Positions 52,853-61,199 of a DNA stretch of 64,000 nt are shown piece by piece. The stretch's first letter is position 1. Each line of letters opens with the position of its first letter. Source of the stretch: Parvularcula sp. (GTDB taxonomy: Bacteria; Pseudomonadota; Alphaproteobacteria; Caulobacterales; Parvularculaceae); the NCBI GenBank assembly GCA_002704915.1, contig PAIP01000020.1, positions 28,421 to 92,420 on the forward strand, in the 5' to 3' direction. Position numbers and translations under genes: made by a program. The notes below the pieces were generated by a model. That model was not told the DNA's origin and did no database searches. It saw only the letters and a program-made list of their open reading frames with translations.

Positions 52853-53977
52853 ATGTTCGGACGTTCGCTAAAGCTCTTTCGCATTTTCGGCTTTAATGTC
52901 CGCGTCGACATAAGCTGGACGTTCCTTGCGCTGCTGATCGCCACCTCGCTCGCGCTTGGTTTTTTTCCAAACGTCTATGAAGGCTGGCCGGCGTCGACCT
53001 ATTGGTGGCTGGCGATCGCCGGCGTCATCGGTGTTTTCTTCTCCATCGTCATTCATGAATTGTCGCATTCGCTGACGGCGCGTGTTTTCGGCGCCGGCAT
53101 GACAGGGATCACGCTGTTCATGTTTGGCGGAGTCGCTGAAATGGAGCACGAGCCGGAAACCGCGAAGGCCGAATTTTTCACCGCCATCGCCGGCCCCGCG
53201 ATCAGCATCGTGCTCGGCGTTCTCTTTCTCTGGCTTGCATCTTTCGGCGGCGAGACCCCCACGCCCATGATTGCGCTTGCCGATTATCTGGGAAGGCTCA
53301 ACTTCATCCTCGCCATCTTCAACCTGCTGCCGGCTTTTCCCATGGATGGCGGGCGCGTCTTGCGAGCCATCCTATGGGCAGTGAAGGGAGATTTGCGCTG
53401 GGCGACGCGCTGGGCCTCGGGCCTTGGCGGACTTTTCGGTTTCGTCCTGATGGGGGCAGGTCTCTTCGCCGCGGTTTCCGGGGCTTTTGTCGCGGGACTT
53501 TGGTGGATCCTGATCGGCATGTTCATTCGCGGCGCCGCTCAAGGCTCCTATCAACAGATGGAAGTGCGGCGGCTGATGGGCGGCGTCACCGTGCGCGACC
53601 TCATGCACGCCGATGCAGACAACGTTTCGCCGTCCATTACCATTGGCGAACTTGTGGACCGGCATGTCTATCAGCGTCAGCAAACGGCGTTTCCTGTCGT
53701 CGAGAACGGCGCTTTTATCGGTGTTGTGGACACCGCCCATGTCAAAGCCTCACCGCGCGCCGAGTGGGACCGGCTGATGGTGCGCGACATCATGTCGAAA
53801 CCGGAAGAGGCGCCCGTGACCGGGCCCTCGCAGGACGCGATCATCGCCTTGCAAGCCCTCCATGACGGCGGCGCCGATACGCTTATTGTCGTCGAAAACG
53901 GCCGCGTTCTCGGCACGTTGTCGAAAGCCGACGTCATGAAACTCTTGAGCCTGAAAATGGACCTTGAAGCGGCGTAG
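52853..53977 (+). CDS. Site-2-protease-like M50 metallopeptidase with CBS domains
   Basis: A 374-aa integral membrane protease. The zinc motif is VIHELSHSLTARVFG and the third ligand lies in FPMDGGRVLRAILWA. Two CBS domains (about 245-370: TVRDLMHADADNVSP, MVRDIMSKPEEAPVTG) suggest control by adenine nucleotides. Matches the Rv2625c/SpoIVFB-CBS subgroup. The ATG at 52853 follows GAGGAGAAA; the track start at 52799 is unsupported. Substrates unknown. Confidence 0.9.
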   Translation: MFGRSLKLFRIFGFNVRVDISWTFLALLIATSLALGFFPNVYEGWPASTYWWLAIAGVIGVFFSIVIHELSHSLTARVFGAGMTGITLFMFGGVAEMEHEPETAKAEFFTAIAGPAISIVLGVLFLWLASFGGETPTPMIALADYLGRLNFILAIFNLLPAFPMDGGRVLRAILWAVKGDLRWATRWASGLGGLFGFVLMGAGLFAAVSGAFVAGLWWILIGMFIRGAAQGSYQQMEVRRLMGGVTVRDLMHADADNVSPSITIGELVDRHVYQRQQTAFPVVENGAFIGVVDTAHVKASPRAEWDRLMVRDIMSKPEEAPVTGPSQDAIIALQALHDGGADTLIVVENGRVLGTLSKADVMKLLSLKMDLEAA

Positions 53978-54017
53978 CGCCGGGTTAAAGTCGCAACGTC
54001 ATAGAGGAGAGAGAGAG

Positions 54018-54644
54018 ATGGCGAAACCGGTTCTTTATTACTGCCCCCGCACGCGCGCTGAGACGGCGATGTGGATGAGTGAGGAGCTTGGCGGGGTCTG
54101 CGACATCAAGATCGTTAATCTTAAAACCGGCGACCACAAAAAGCCGGAGTTTTTGAAGATCAATCCCATGGGCAAAGTGCCGGCGCTGACGCATGACGGC
54201 GTAACCGTGACGGAAAGCGCCGCAATTTGCGTCTATCTCGCTGATGCGTTTGCGGACAAGGGGTTTGCGCCGGCGTTGAACGACCCCAAACGCGGCGCCT
54301 ATTATCGCTGGACGTTCTACGCCCCCTCCTGCATAGAGCCGATGATGCTCGACAAGCTCGGCGGGGTGAAGCGCGAAAACTCCATGGCCGCCGGTTACGG
54401 CTCGGAAGAAGATGTTTTGAAATCTCTCGACGTTGCGCTCTCTGCCGGGCCTTACATTCTCGGCGATAATGTGACCGCCGCCGACATCGTCATGGGATCG
54501 CTCTTGAATTTCGCAACTATGTTTGGCGCTATCGAAAAGAAGGGCAAAATCGCAGACTATATCGATCGCATGACGGCGCGACCGGCCTACGCCAAAATGC
54601 AGGAGATCAGCGCCAAATACGCCGCCGATCTCGGGTATGAGTAA
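54018..54644 (+). CDS. Glutathione S-transferase
   Basis: A 208-aa two-domain GST. N-terminal thioredoxin-like domain (LYYCPRTRAETAMW; EFLKINPMGKVPALTHDGVTVTESAAI with the cis-Pro and the Glu-Ser pair that bind glutathione) and helical C-terminal domain (GPYILGDNVTAADIVMGSLL, the conserved N-capping motif). Preceded by GAGGAGAGAGAG. Stop overlaps the next GFA gene start, and both deal with glutathione adducts. Confidence 0.9.
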   Translation: MAKPVLYYCPRTRAETAMWMSEELGGVCDIKIVNLKTGDHKKPEFLKINPMGKVPALTHDGVTVTESAAICVYLADAFADKGFAPALNDPKRGAYYRWTFYAPSCIEPMMLDKLGGVKRENSMAAGYGSEEDVLKSLDVALSAGPYILGDNVTAADIVMGSLLNFATMFGAIEKKGKIADYIDRMTARPAYAKMQEISAKYAADLGYE

Positions 54645-55027
54645 TGAGCGCCGAGATCCATCACGCCTCCTGCCAGTGCGGCGCCGCGCGCGCGGAAATG
54701 ACCGGTGCGCCGAAATTCGTCGGCAATTGCCATTGCGACGCCTGCCGCAGAGCAACCGGCGGTGCGGTCTCCACCTGGGTAGGTTTCGATGACAATCAGG
54801 TGAAATGGCTGACGAACGCGCCGTCCTTTTACGCCAGCTCGAAGGGCGTTCAGCGTGGCTTTTGCGCGAAATGCGGCACACCCCTCACCTATGCCGGCGA
54901 GAAATGGGCGGGCGAAACCCATTTCCTGATCGGCGTGATGGAGAAGCCGGAAAACTACACCCCGCAAGGCGAAGTTTTCGCCGATGAAGCGCTTGCCTGG
55001 GCGCAACATATCGAAAAGAAGACGTAA
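54644..55027 (+). CDS. GFA-family (glutathione-dependent formaldehyde-activating-like) zinc protein
   Basis: A 127-aa CENP-V/GFA protein. Zinc ligands are ASCQCGAARA, GNCHCDACRRATGG and GFCAKCGTPLTY. Members bind glutathione or S-hydroxymethyl adducts; activity as a formaldehyde-activating enzyme is not proven for most. Starts at the last base of the GST stop codon and abuts the HAD gene, forming a compact operon. Confidence 0.9.
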   Translation: MSAEIHHASCQCGAARAEMTGAPKFVGNCHCDACRRATGGAVSTWVGFDDNQVKWLTNAPSFYASSKGVQRGFCAKCGTPLTYAGEKWAGETHFLIGVMEKPENYTPQGEVFADEALAWAQHIEKKT

Positions 55028-55675
55028 ATGGCTTTTGAGGCCGTCATTTTCGATTTCGGCGGCGTCTTCACGACGTCGCCCGTGCAGAATTTCGCCGAGT
55101 TCGAACGCCGGCATGGGCTGCCCGAAAAATTTATCGGCGAAGTCATCAAGACCAACCACCATGACAATTCCTGGGCGCGGTTCGAGCGGTCGGAAATGTC
55201 GCTTGAGGATTTTGACGCAGCCTTCGCCGAGGAAACGAAGACAGCCGGCTTTGAAATTCGCGGCCGCACACTCGTCGATCTTCTGAAGCTGCACTTCAAT
55301 CATGAAATGATCGACGCCCTCGCCCGTGTGAAAGCGGCGGCTTACAAAACAGGCTGCATCACCAACAACCTGCCGAAAATCGATTCCAAAGGCATGCTGG
55401 CGCCAGGCGAAAGCCGCGACGTGGTGGAGCAGATTCACGCTAACTTCGACCATATTATTGAATCGTCAAAGTCCGGCGTGCGGAAACCGGAGCCGCGCAT
55501 TTACGAAATGATGTGCGAGGCGCTTTCCGTTCCGCCTGAAGTCTGCATTTTCCTCGACGATCTCGGGGTCAATCTGAAGCCCGCCCGCGCCATGGGCATG
55601 ACGACGATCAAAGTTCCCATCGGCGATGTGGGGCCGGCGGTTGAGGAGCTCGACCGCCTGCTCTTCCCGGCCTGA
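55028..55675 (+). CDS. HAD-superfamily hydrolase (subfamily IA)
   Basis: A 215-aa HAD hydrolase. Motif I is IFDFGGVFTTSP: the second Asp usual in DxD phosphatases is replaced by Gly (DFGGV), as in epoxide-hydrolase N-terminal-type members. Motif II/III region: GCITNNLPK and KSGVRKPEPRIYE; motif IV: FLDDLGVNLKPARAMG. Helical cap in residues 20-90. It follows the GFA gene without a gap. Substrate unknown. Confidence 0.88.
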   Translation: MAFEAVIFDFGGVFTTSPVQNFAEFERRHGLPEKFIGEVIKTNHHDNSWARFERSEMSLEDFDAAFAEETKTAGFEIRGRTLVDLLKLHFNHEMIDALARVKAAAYKTGCITNNLPKIDSKGMLAPGESRDVVEQIHANFDHIIESSKSGVRKPEPRIYEMMCEALSVPPEVCIFLDDLGVNLKPARAMGMTTIKVPIGDVGPAVEELDRLLFPA

Positions 55676-55747
55676 GCGCTGCGCCCAGACATTGCGACGG
55701 GCGCCGCAGAGGCGCACAATAGGTGAAAACCCAAAGGGAAGCGCGCC

Positions 55748-57397
55748 ATGCCTCATTACCGCCCCCGCTCCGAGCTTGAGACCCATGAGGTCACGAACCA
55801 GCCGCCGCCATTTGAGGATGTGAACCTCTTCGAACGCGACACAGCCCTGAAAGAAACCCTGGAGCAGCGCGGCGGCGCGCCTCACATGAAACAATTGTCC
55901 GCCTACGGCGCATCGCTCGGGTCGGCGGAGATGGCCGAAAACGCCCGGCTGGCGCATCAGAACCCGCCGAAACTCGTCAGCTTCGACCGTTACGGTCATC
56001 GGCTCGACGAAGTCGAGTTTCACCCCGCCTATCACGCGCTGATGGATCTCGGCCTCTCCTCCGGCTACGCCTCCATCGCCTGGACAGCAAAGGAAGGCGG
56101 TCATGTCGCCCACGCCGCCATGGTTTACATGCAGGCGGGCGGCGAGCCCGGCGTCGGTTGCCCCATGACGATGACTTACGCCGCCGTGCCCGCCCTGCGT
56201 CACGAACCTGACGTCGCCAGGGAATGGGTCCCGCGCATCACCGCCGGCGCCTATGACAAGCGGTTCATTCCCGCAAGCGAAAAACGTGCCGCAACCATTG
56301 GCATGGCCATGACGGAGAAACAGGGCGGCTCCGACATTCGCGCCAACACGACCGTCGCGACGCCGTTGGGCGGGAATGAATACGAACTTGTCGGCCACAA
56401 ATGGTTTTGCTCTGCGCCCATGTGCGACGCCTTTCTGACGCTGGCGCGCACGGATGCGGGGATCACCTGTTTCCTCGTGCCGCGCTGGCGCGCCGATGGC
56501 GCCCGCAACGCCTTTCACATCATGCGCCTCAAAGACAAGCTCGGCGACCGCTCCAACGCCTCGTCGGAAATCGAATATCACGGCGCTTACGCCGTGAAAG
56601 TCGGCGAGGAAGGACGCGGCGTCAGGACGATCATCGACATGGTGCAGCACACGCGGCTCGACTGCATCGCCGGATCCGCCGGCGGGATGCGCGCCGCGCT
56701 GGCCCAAGCGTTGTGGCACACGGCGCACCGTTCGGCGTTCCAGAAAAAACTCATCGATCAGCCAGCCATGGCCATGGTGCTCGCCGACCTTGCACTGGAA
56801 ACCGAGGCCGCGACCGCCCTCGCCCTGCGGATCGCAGAGAGCTTCGACAAAACCGACGATGCACGCCAGGCAGCGTTCATGCGGCTTGCAACGCCGATTG
56901 CCAAATACTGGATCTGCAAACGCCAGCCCGGCGTCGTTTACGAATCGCTTGAATGCCATGGCGGCGCGGGGTTTGTGGAGGAAGGGCCGATGCCGCGCCT
57001 CTTCCGGCAGTCGCCGCTCAACGCCATCTGGGAAGGATCCGGCAATGTCATCGCGCTCGATATTCTGCGCGCCCTGGGACGCGAGCCCGGCAGCCTTGAA
57101 GCGGTTCGCGCAGAATTGCTGGCGGCGCGCGGCGCCAATGCACATCTCGACCGTCATCTTGCTTCGCTCGATAACTGGCTGAAGCCCGGCGAACTGAATG
57201 AAGGAACGGCGCGGCGGTTCGCCGAAGACATGGCCCTTGCGCTTTCGGCGGTCGCGCTGTCGCAAACCGCGGCGGATTTCGTTTTTGAGAGCTATTGCGA
57301 AGCGCGTCTTGCACCCGAAAAGCGTTCTTATGCCTATGGCGCTGCGGCGGGGAGTATCGACGCGCGCAAAATAACCGAACGCGCAAGACCGCAATGA
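55748..57397 (+). CDS. aidB: AidB-like acyl-CoA dehydrogenase family protein
   Basis: A 549-aa flavoprotein of the AidB branch, the alkylation-response acyl-CoA-dehydrogenase homologue. N-terminal ETHEVTNQPPPFEDVNLFERD is diagnostic; MAMTEKQGGSDIRANTT is the FAD-loop, YESLECHGGAGFVEEGP the C-terminal catalytic region. The length matches E. coli AidB (about 540 aa). AidB binds FAD and DNA. Here it lies after GST/GFA/HAD genes, consistent with electrophile or alkylation stress, though no Ada regulator is visible. The long minus-strand ORF over it is a shadow. Confidence 0.88.
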   Translation: MPHYRPRSELETHEVTNQPPPFEDVNLFERDTALKETLEQRGGAPHMKQLSAYGASLGSAEMAENARLAHQNPPKLVSFDRYGHRLDEVEFHPAYHALMDLGLSSGYASIAWTAKEGGHVAHAAMVYMQAGGEPGVGCPMTMTYAAVPALRHEPDVAREWVPRITAGAYDKRFIPASEKRAATIGMAMTEKQGGSDIRANTTVATPLGGNEYELVGHKWFCSAPMCDAFLTLARTDAGITCFLVPRWRADGARNAFHIMRLKDKLGDRSNASSEIEYHGAYAVKVGEEGRGVRTIIDMVQHTRLDCIAGSAGGMRAALAQALWHTAHRSAFQKKLIDQPAMAMVLADLALETEAATALALRIAESFDKTDDARQAAFMRLATPIAKYWICKRQPGVVYESLECHGGAGFVEEGPMPRLFRQSPLNAIWEGSGNVIALDILRALGREPGSLEAVRAELLAARGANAHLDRHLASLDNWLKPGELNEGTARRFAEDMALALSAVALSQTAADFVFESYCEARLAPEKRSYAYGAAAGSIDARKITERARPQ

Positions 57398-57677
57398 CGC
57401 TTCCATAGGCGGCGGCTCCTGTTCCAACTTCGAAAGCAGGATAGCGCCGCCCCGGAGGTGGTGGATAACTATTCACCAAACCTCAAAAAATGATGTTTTT
57501 TCGCCTTTAAGGATATATTTCGCGCGAGCACACTCGCCTTATGGATGCGCGGTGTTTTACGCCGAGAAAACGCGCGTGACGGGTGAACGCAATCCGAGAT
57601 ATTCCTTTAAATATCCTTCAAGAGCCGATTTCTAGGATCACCCCGCAACGCCAATAACTATCGGGGACGGATGCGTG

Positions 57678-58082
57678 ATGTCGCGTAAAATTGAAATATC
57701 CCACTATGCCGCGATCCCGGCGATTCTCACGCTCGCCGGCGTTGCTTTCGTCATGAAGCCGGAAGAGATGCGGCGCGACCCTGTGCTCGAAACGCAAGCG
57801 ATATTCGGCATGGCCGCCAAATATGAAGTCATGTATGCGCGTTGCATTGAGGAAAGGGACAAAGCGGGCCTCAACGCTGCAAGCATGAGCAAGGGCTTTG
57901 TTGGCGGTTTCTCACAACAGTTCCCTGCGCGCAGCGATGAAGACGCCGCCCGCTTTGTCTTGACGGTCCGGCCGCAATGCGACGTCGCCAGTCTTTATCG
58001 TCTGGATCGGCAAATGGCAGGACAGAACCGCTATCGCCGTATCAGGATCGAAGTCCCGGGGGCGACATTATCGTCGGCATGA
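57678..58082 (+). CDS. Hypothetical protein with N-terminal membrane segment
   Basis: A 134-aa protein. N-terminal hydrophobic stretch AAIPAILTLAGVAFVM serves as signal or anchor, then a soluble part with two cysteines (YARCIEERD, RPQCDVASL). ATG at 57678 (the GTG at 57675 is in the same frame) follows GGGGACGG. No family recognised. Its 3' end overlaps the convergent Sel1-repeat gene by 41 bp. Confidence 0.65.
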   Translation: MSRKIEISHYAAIPAILTLAGVAFVMKPEEMRRDPVLETQAIFGMAAKYEVMYARCIEERDKAGLNAASMSKGFVGGFSQQFPARSDEDAARFVLTVRPQCDVASLYRLDRQMAGQNRYRRIRIEVPGATLSSA

Positions 58083-58515
58083 AGTCGATCTCCGCACAAG
58101 CGTCGCCGCCCATAAGCGCGCACGCCTTGCCATAGGCTCTTTCTGCTTCGTCGCGACTCTTTTTGACGCCTTTGCCATTCTGATACATACGCGCAAGCCT
58201 GAGACATCCCTGCCCATAATCATTTTCGCACGCCAATCGGAAATAGCGGTGCGCCTGTCCATCATGGCGATGCAGGCCGTCGCCCTTCACCGGCAGTCCC
58301 CACAAATCCTTGCGAATTTCGTAGGCGTCTCCGAGCGCATAGCATGCCTCCCCTTCGCCGGTGGCGCAGGCGATTCGCCATTCCTCCAGCTCTTTCTGAC
58401 GCATGTCGGTTTCGGCGTATACCGGCGCAAGAAGGCACAATAGCCCCGCGCCCGCGCGCCATAGAGCACGCACGCTGAACCGGCCATGGCCGTTCTGGCG
58501 ATGGAAATGCGGCAT
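58042..58515 (-). CDS. Sel1-repeat secreted protein
   Basis: About 157 aa with a signal peptide (WRAGAGLLCLLAPVYAETD) and Sel1/TPR-like repeats rich in cysteine: CATGEGEACYALGDAYEIR, CENDYGQGCLRLARMYQNG, ACALMGGDACAE. Resembles the Helicobacter cysteine-rich-protein (Hcp) type of repeat, with cysteine pairs that likely form disulfides. ATG at 58515 after GAGGGA is preferred to GTG at 58527. Convergent overlap with the neighbouring hypothetical gene. Confidence 0.78.
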   Translation of the reverse strand: MPHFHRQNGHGRFSVRALWRAGAGLLCLLAPVYAETDMRQKELEEWRIACATGEGEACYALGDAYEIRKDLWGLPVKGDGLHRHDGQAHRYFRLACENDYGQGCLRLARMYQNGKGVKKSRDEAERAYGKACALMGGDACAEIDFMPTIMSPPGLRS

Positions 58516-58656
58516 CAAATCCCTCACTATCGGACACCACGCAACAGGCCCGATACATCACACGGGAATCTCCACCGAACCCTTAAACAAAATCTCTGCT
58601 TTCAAGGGGTTCATGATTACCGGAAAGGTAACCATAGCTTTCGATACCCATCCCAA

Positions 58657-59877
58657 CTACGACGCCCGCCATTTCAGCGAGAGCCTGTCGATGCTCGGGA
58701 CGATGCCCGGCGCCATGACGGGCGGATCGCTTTCGTCCAGTTCGAAATCAGGGATGCGCGCGAGCCATTCCTCAAGGAAAATGCGCAACTCCTGCTGGGC
58801 GAGGACTATTCCGATGCAGCGGTGAGGTCCATGACTCAGGGTCGTATGATCATGGGCGTTGCGGCGATCGAAATTAACCGTAAGCGGATCATCGAACACG
58901 CGCTCGTCGAGCCCGCGCACAGCAGACGGCATCAGGATGGCGTCCCCGGCTTTTAACGGCGCGCCGTAAAACTCCATGTCCTTCACAACAATGCGGCCGA
59001 TATTGGAAACGCCGAAGCGACGCAGGAATTCGGCCGTGGCCAGCGGAATACGCTGGGGCTCGTCGACCAGCGTCTTTCGCTGCTCCGGATTCTGCGCCAG
59101 ATACCAGGCGATCCAGGTCATCGTTGTGGCGACCGTATCGAGCCCGCCGCCAATGAGCCCGCTGGCAAGACCGATGGCGAGCTCCCGGGTCAGCCTGCTT
59201 CCATCATCCATTTCCGTATGGATCGCCTTGCTCAACACATCATCGCCCGGGGCCGCCGTTCGTCGATCAACAAGGTCTTCGATATAGGCGTTCATCTTCT
59301 CGCGCACCGCGGCTCGCTCTTCCTGATCTACGGAACGAATGCCCGTACTGACCCAGTAAATCAGCTTCTCGCGATGCTCCAGCGGCAGGTCCAGCATGCG
59401 CAGGACGATGATCATGGGCAGGTGCTTGGCGAAATCCGCTACAAATTCGCAATGGCCGCGCGGCGCAATATTCTCAACCAACTCAACGCCAAGCACGCGC
59501 GCCTCATCCGCCCAGCGCTTTATCGCCTTCGGCGTGAACGCCGGCTGTAGAAGCTTGCGCAACTGCGTATGTTCCGGCGGATCATATTCAAGCGGCACGC
59601 CGCGCGGACGGCCCGGCGGCATGCCTATGAAAACCTCGCGGGAAGAAAAACGTTCATAGTCGGCGAGCACTTCGGGAATGATGCGCCCGTCCGTCACCAC
59701 CCAGTGCCCGCCGTAATGCGGCGTCCAGACGACCGGCGGCCGGCCGATCAGCCGGCCGGTTTCGACGATGGGATCGGAGCCCGGCGGCCCGGGCCGCATG
59801 AAATCGTATTCGACGACAATGTCGGGAGGCAAATCGCGCGCAACGCCCTGACCCGACGAAACAGCATTCTCGCTCAT
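58657..59877 (-). CDS. Cytochrome P450
   Basis: A 406-aa soluble bacterial P450. Haem-ligand loop LSHGPHRCIGIVLAQQEL contains the Cys thiolate; I-helix motif is GGGLDTVATT; the ExxR of helix K is in EFLRR. The N-terminal PPDIVVEYDFMRPG and YDPPEHTQLRKLLQPAF resemble the CYP101/CYP111 group that oxidises terpenoids. It needs a ferredoxin and ferredoxin reductase, neither of which is nearby. ATGs at 59880 and 59889 are alternative starts. Confidence 0.92.
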   Translation of the reverse strand: MSENAVSSGQGVARDLPPDIVVEYDFMRPGPPGSDPIVETGRLIGRPPVVWTPHYGGHWVVTDGRIIPEVLADYERFSSREVFIGMPPGRPRGVPLEYDPPEHTQLRKLLQPAFTPKAIKRWADEARVLGVELVENIAPRGHCEFVADFAKHLPMIIVLRMLDLPLEHREKLIYWVSTGIRSVDQEERAAVREKMNAYIEDLVDRRTAAPGDDVLSKAIHTEMDDGSRLTRELAIGLASGLIGGGLDTVATTMTWIAWYLAQNPEQRKTLVDEPQRIPLATAEFLRRFGVSNIGRIVVKDMEFYGAPLKAGDAILMPSAVRGLDERVFDDPLTVNFDRRNAHDHTTLSHGPHRCIGIVLAQQELRIFLEEWLARIPDFELDESDPPVMAPGIVPSIDRLSLKWRAS

Positions 59878-59898
59878 CATATTCTCCATACGGATACT

Positions 59899-60165
59899 TT
59901 ACGGCGCAGGGAAACAGGCGGCCATGGCATTCTTCATGTCATCGCTTGCGCGCGCATCCCAGTCGTCCTCGCTTTCTAGGCTCAGATAGAGCGCCTGATC
60001 CTCATCCGACAGGTAGTCTTCAAAACACGCGCAGCCGCCATCCGGATCTTCCAATCCCATTTCATCGATGACGGCGGTGCAGAATTCAGCGACCTCGCCA
60101 GCATTGGCGGCGCTGGCGAGCACCGAACTCGCAAAGATGGACGCGATAAGTGTTTTCTTGATCAT
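59899..60165 (-). CDS. Small exported acidic cysteine-containing protein
   Basis: An 88-aa protein with a signal peptide (IASIFASSVLASAANA), giving a 66-aa mature acidic chain with four cysteines (EFCTAV, GGCACF, AACFPAP). Strong GGGAGGAAA ribosome site. No known family; it lies directly upstream of the P450 gene, and could be co-transcribed with it (10-20 bp gap). Confidence 0.75.
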   Translation of the reverse strand: MIKKTLIASIFASSVLASAANAGEVAEFCTAVIDEMGLEDPDGGCACFEDYLSDEDQALYLSLESEDDWDARASDDMKNAMAACFPAP

Positions 60166-60349
60166 AGGTGTTTCCTCCCGTCACGCGTGATTATTTTGAA
60201 TAGATACGCAACTGAGCGCGCCGCTTATTCAGCGTTCCGCACGGGGAAACAGCGTACAACCAAAGAAGCCAGCGGCCCATTTAGCGAACGTTGCGATACT
60301 GCAATTACTGCTGACCGCAGGCGCAGCGGATTTTTCAATTTCGTGAAAA

Positions 60350-60426
<77 letters not shown>

Positions 60427-60573
60427 ACCCGGCGGCAGGCGCTGAACGCCCCCCGCGAGAGCGGCGGACTATAGTGCGCCCGCCAAAAAGGGAAACCCGC
60501 AAAAAGCTGAAAATCCAGCCGCCGCTCTCTCTTCGCGCGGTTTCTACTATTTTTGTCTTTTTATCGTATTTTC

Positions 60574-60600
60574 TTGACATAAAGTCGTATATGCTAGATT
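60574..60600 (+). promoter_or_regulatory. Candidate sigma-70 promoter
   Basis: Perfect -35 TTGACA, with TATGCTAGATT overlapping the -10 position; TAGATT gives a 15-bp spacer, TATGCT a shorter one. The site is embedded in a T-rich segment and lies about 30 bp before the membrane-protein gene. Confidence 0.5.
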
Positions 60601-60629
60601 TTCATGCCAAGCTCAAACGGATATGGCTC

Positions 60630-60995
60630 ATGAAATACAAACCCATCTGGATTGCCGCCTTCTTGTTTCTCTATGGCGTTCACGCAGCCGCCATGCTCGC
60701 GGGGAAAGGCGCGTTCGCGCCGCCGCTGTCTGACGGCGTCGTTGAGGCAGCCGCCCTGATCTCGCTGGCCGGCCTTTTTCTACTGACGGGCGCCTATATC
60801 GCGCTGAGCGATGAGGTGCAGCGCGGTATCGCGCTCACCGCAGCCGGGATCAGCGCCCTGACAACCGCGGGCGTATTTTACCCCATCGACGCTCTGGCGC
60901 TGGCGCCGGGCCCGCTCTTCGCAAAACCCTGGGCGTTTCTTTTCGCCATCTTTTTGATCGCATACGGAGCATTGCAATGGCGCGCCCGGTCGTAA
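60630..60995 (+). CDS. Small four-helix membrane protein
   Basis: A 121-aa protein with four hydrophobic segments (WIAAFLFLYGVHAAAML, AAALISLAGLFLLTGAYIAL, GIALTAAGISALTTAGVFY, PWAFLFAIFLIAYGALQW). Start ATGAAATAC fits a short leader from the promoter at 60574; the track's start at 60384 runs through the tRNA-Pro gene. It overlaps a small HTH gene by 19 bp. Family not recognised. Confidence 0.75.
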   Translation: MKYKPIWIAAFLFLYGVHAAAMLAGKGAFAPPLSDGVVEAAALISLAGLFLLTGAYIALSDEVQRGIALTAAGISALTTAGVFYPIDALALAPGPLFAKPWAFLFAIFLIAYGALQWRARS

Positions 60996-61192
60996 ACCGC
61001 CTGCGCGAGTTGCGGGCGCGAAAACGCTGGACCCAGGCCGATCTCGCCAAGGCGGCAGGAGTTTCCCGCCAGGCGATCAACACGATCGAAAACGGAAAGC
61101 ACGATCCCAGCGTCACCCTCGCCTATCGCATCGCCGCAGCCCTCGACACCAATATCGAAGAAGCCTTTATCTTCACGTCCGGAGAAAATTGA
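60977..61192 (+). CDS. Small XRE-family HTH regulator
   Basis: A 71-aa protein consisting of a single Cro/C1-type helix-turn-helix: LRELRARKRWTQADLAKAAGVSRQAINTIENGKHDPSVTLAYRIAAALD. This YozG/YgzD-like class is typically encoded with small membrane proteins and controls its own operon. Overlap with the preceding gene and an 8-bp gap to the next support one transcription unit of three genes. Confidence 0.9.
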   Translation: MARPVVNRLRELRARKRWTQADLAKAAGVSRQAINTIENGKHDPSVTLAYRIAAALDTNIEEAFIFTSGEN

Positions 61193-61199
61193 GTCGATC

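Noticed and set aside
55466-57427. 653-codon minus-strand ORF opposite aidB
   Set aside because: Antisense shadow; aidB itself is unambiguous on the plus strand.
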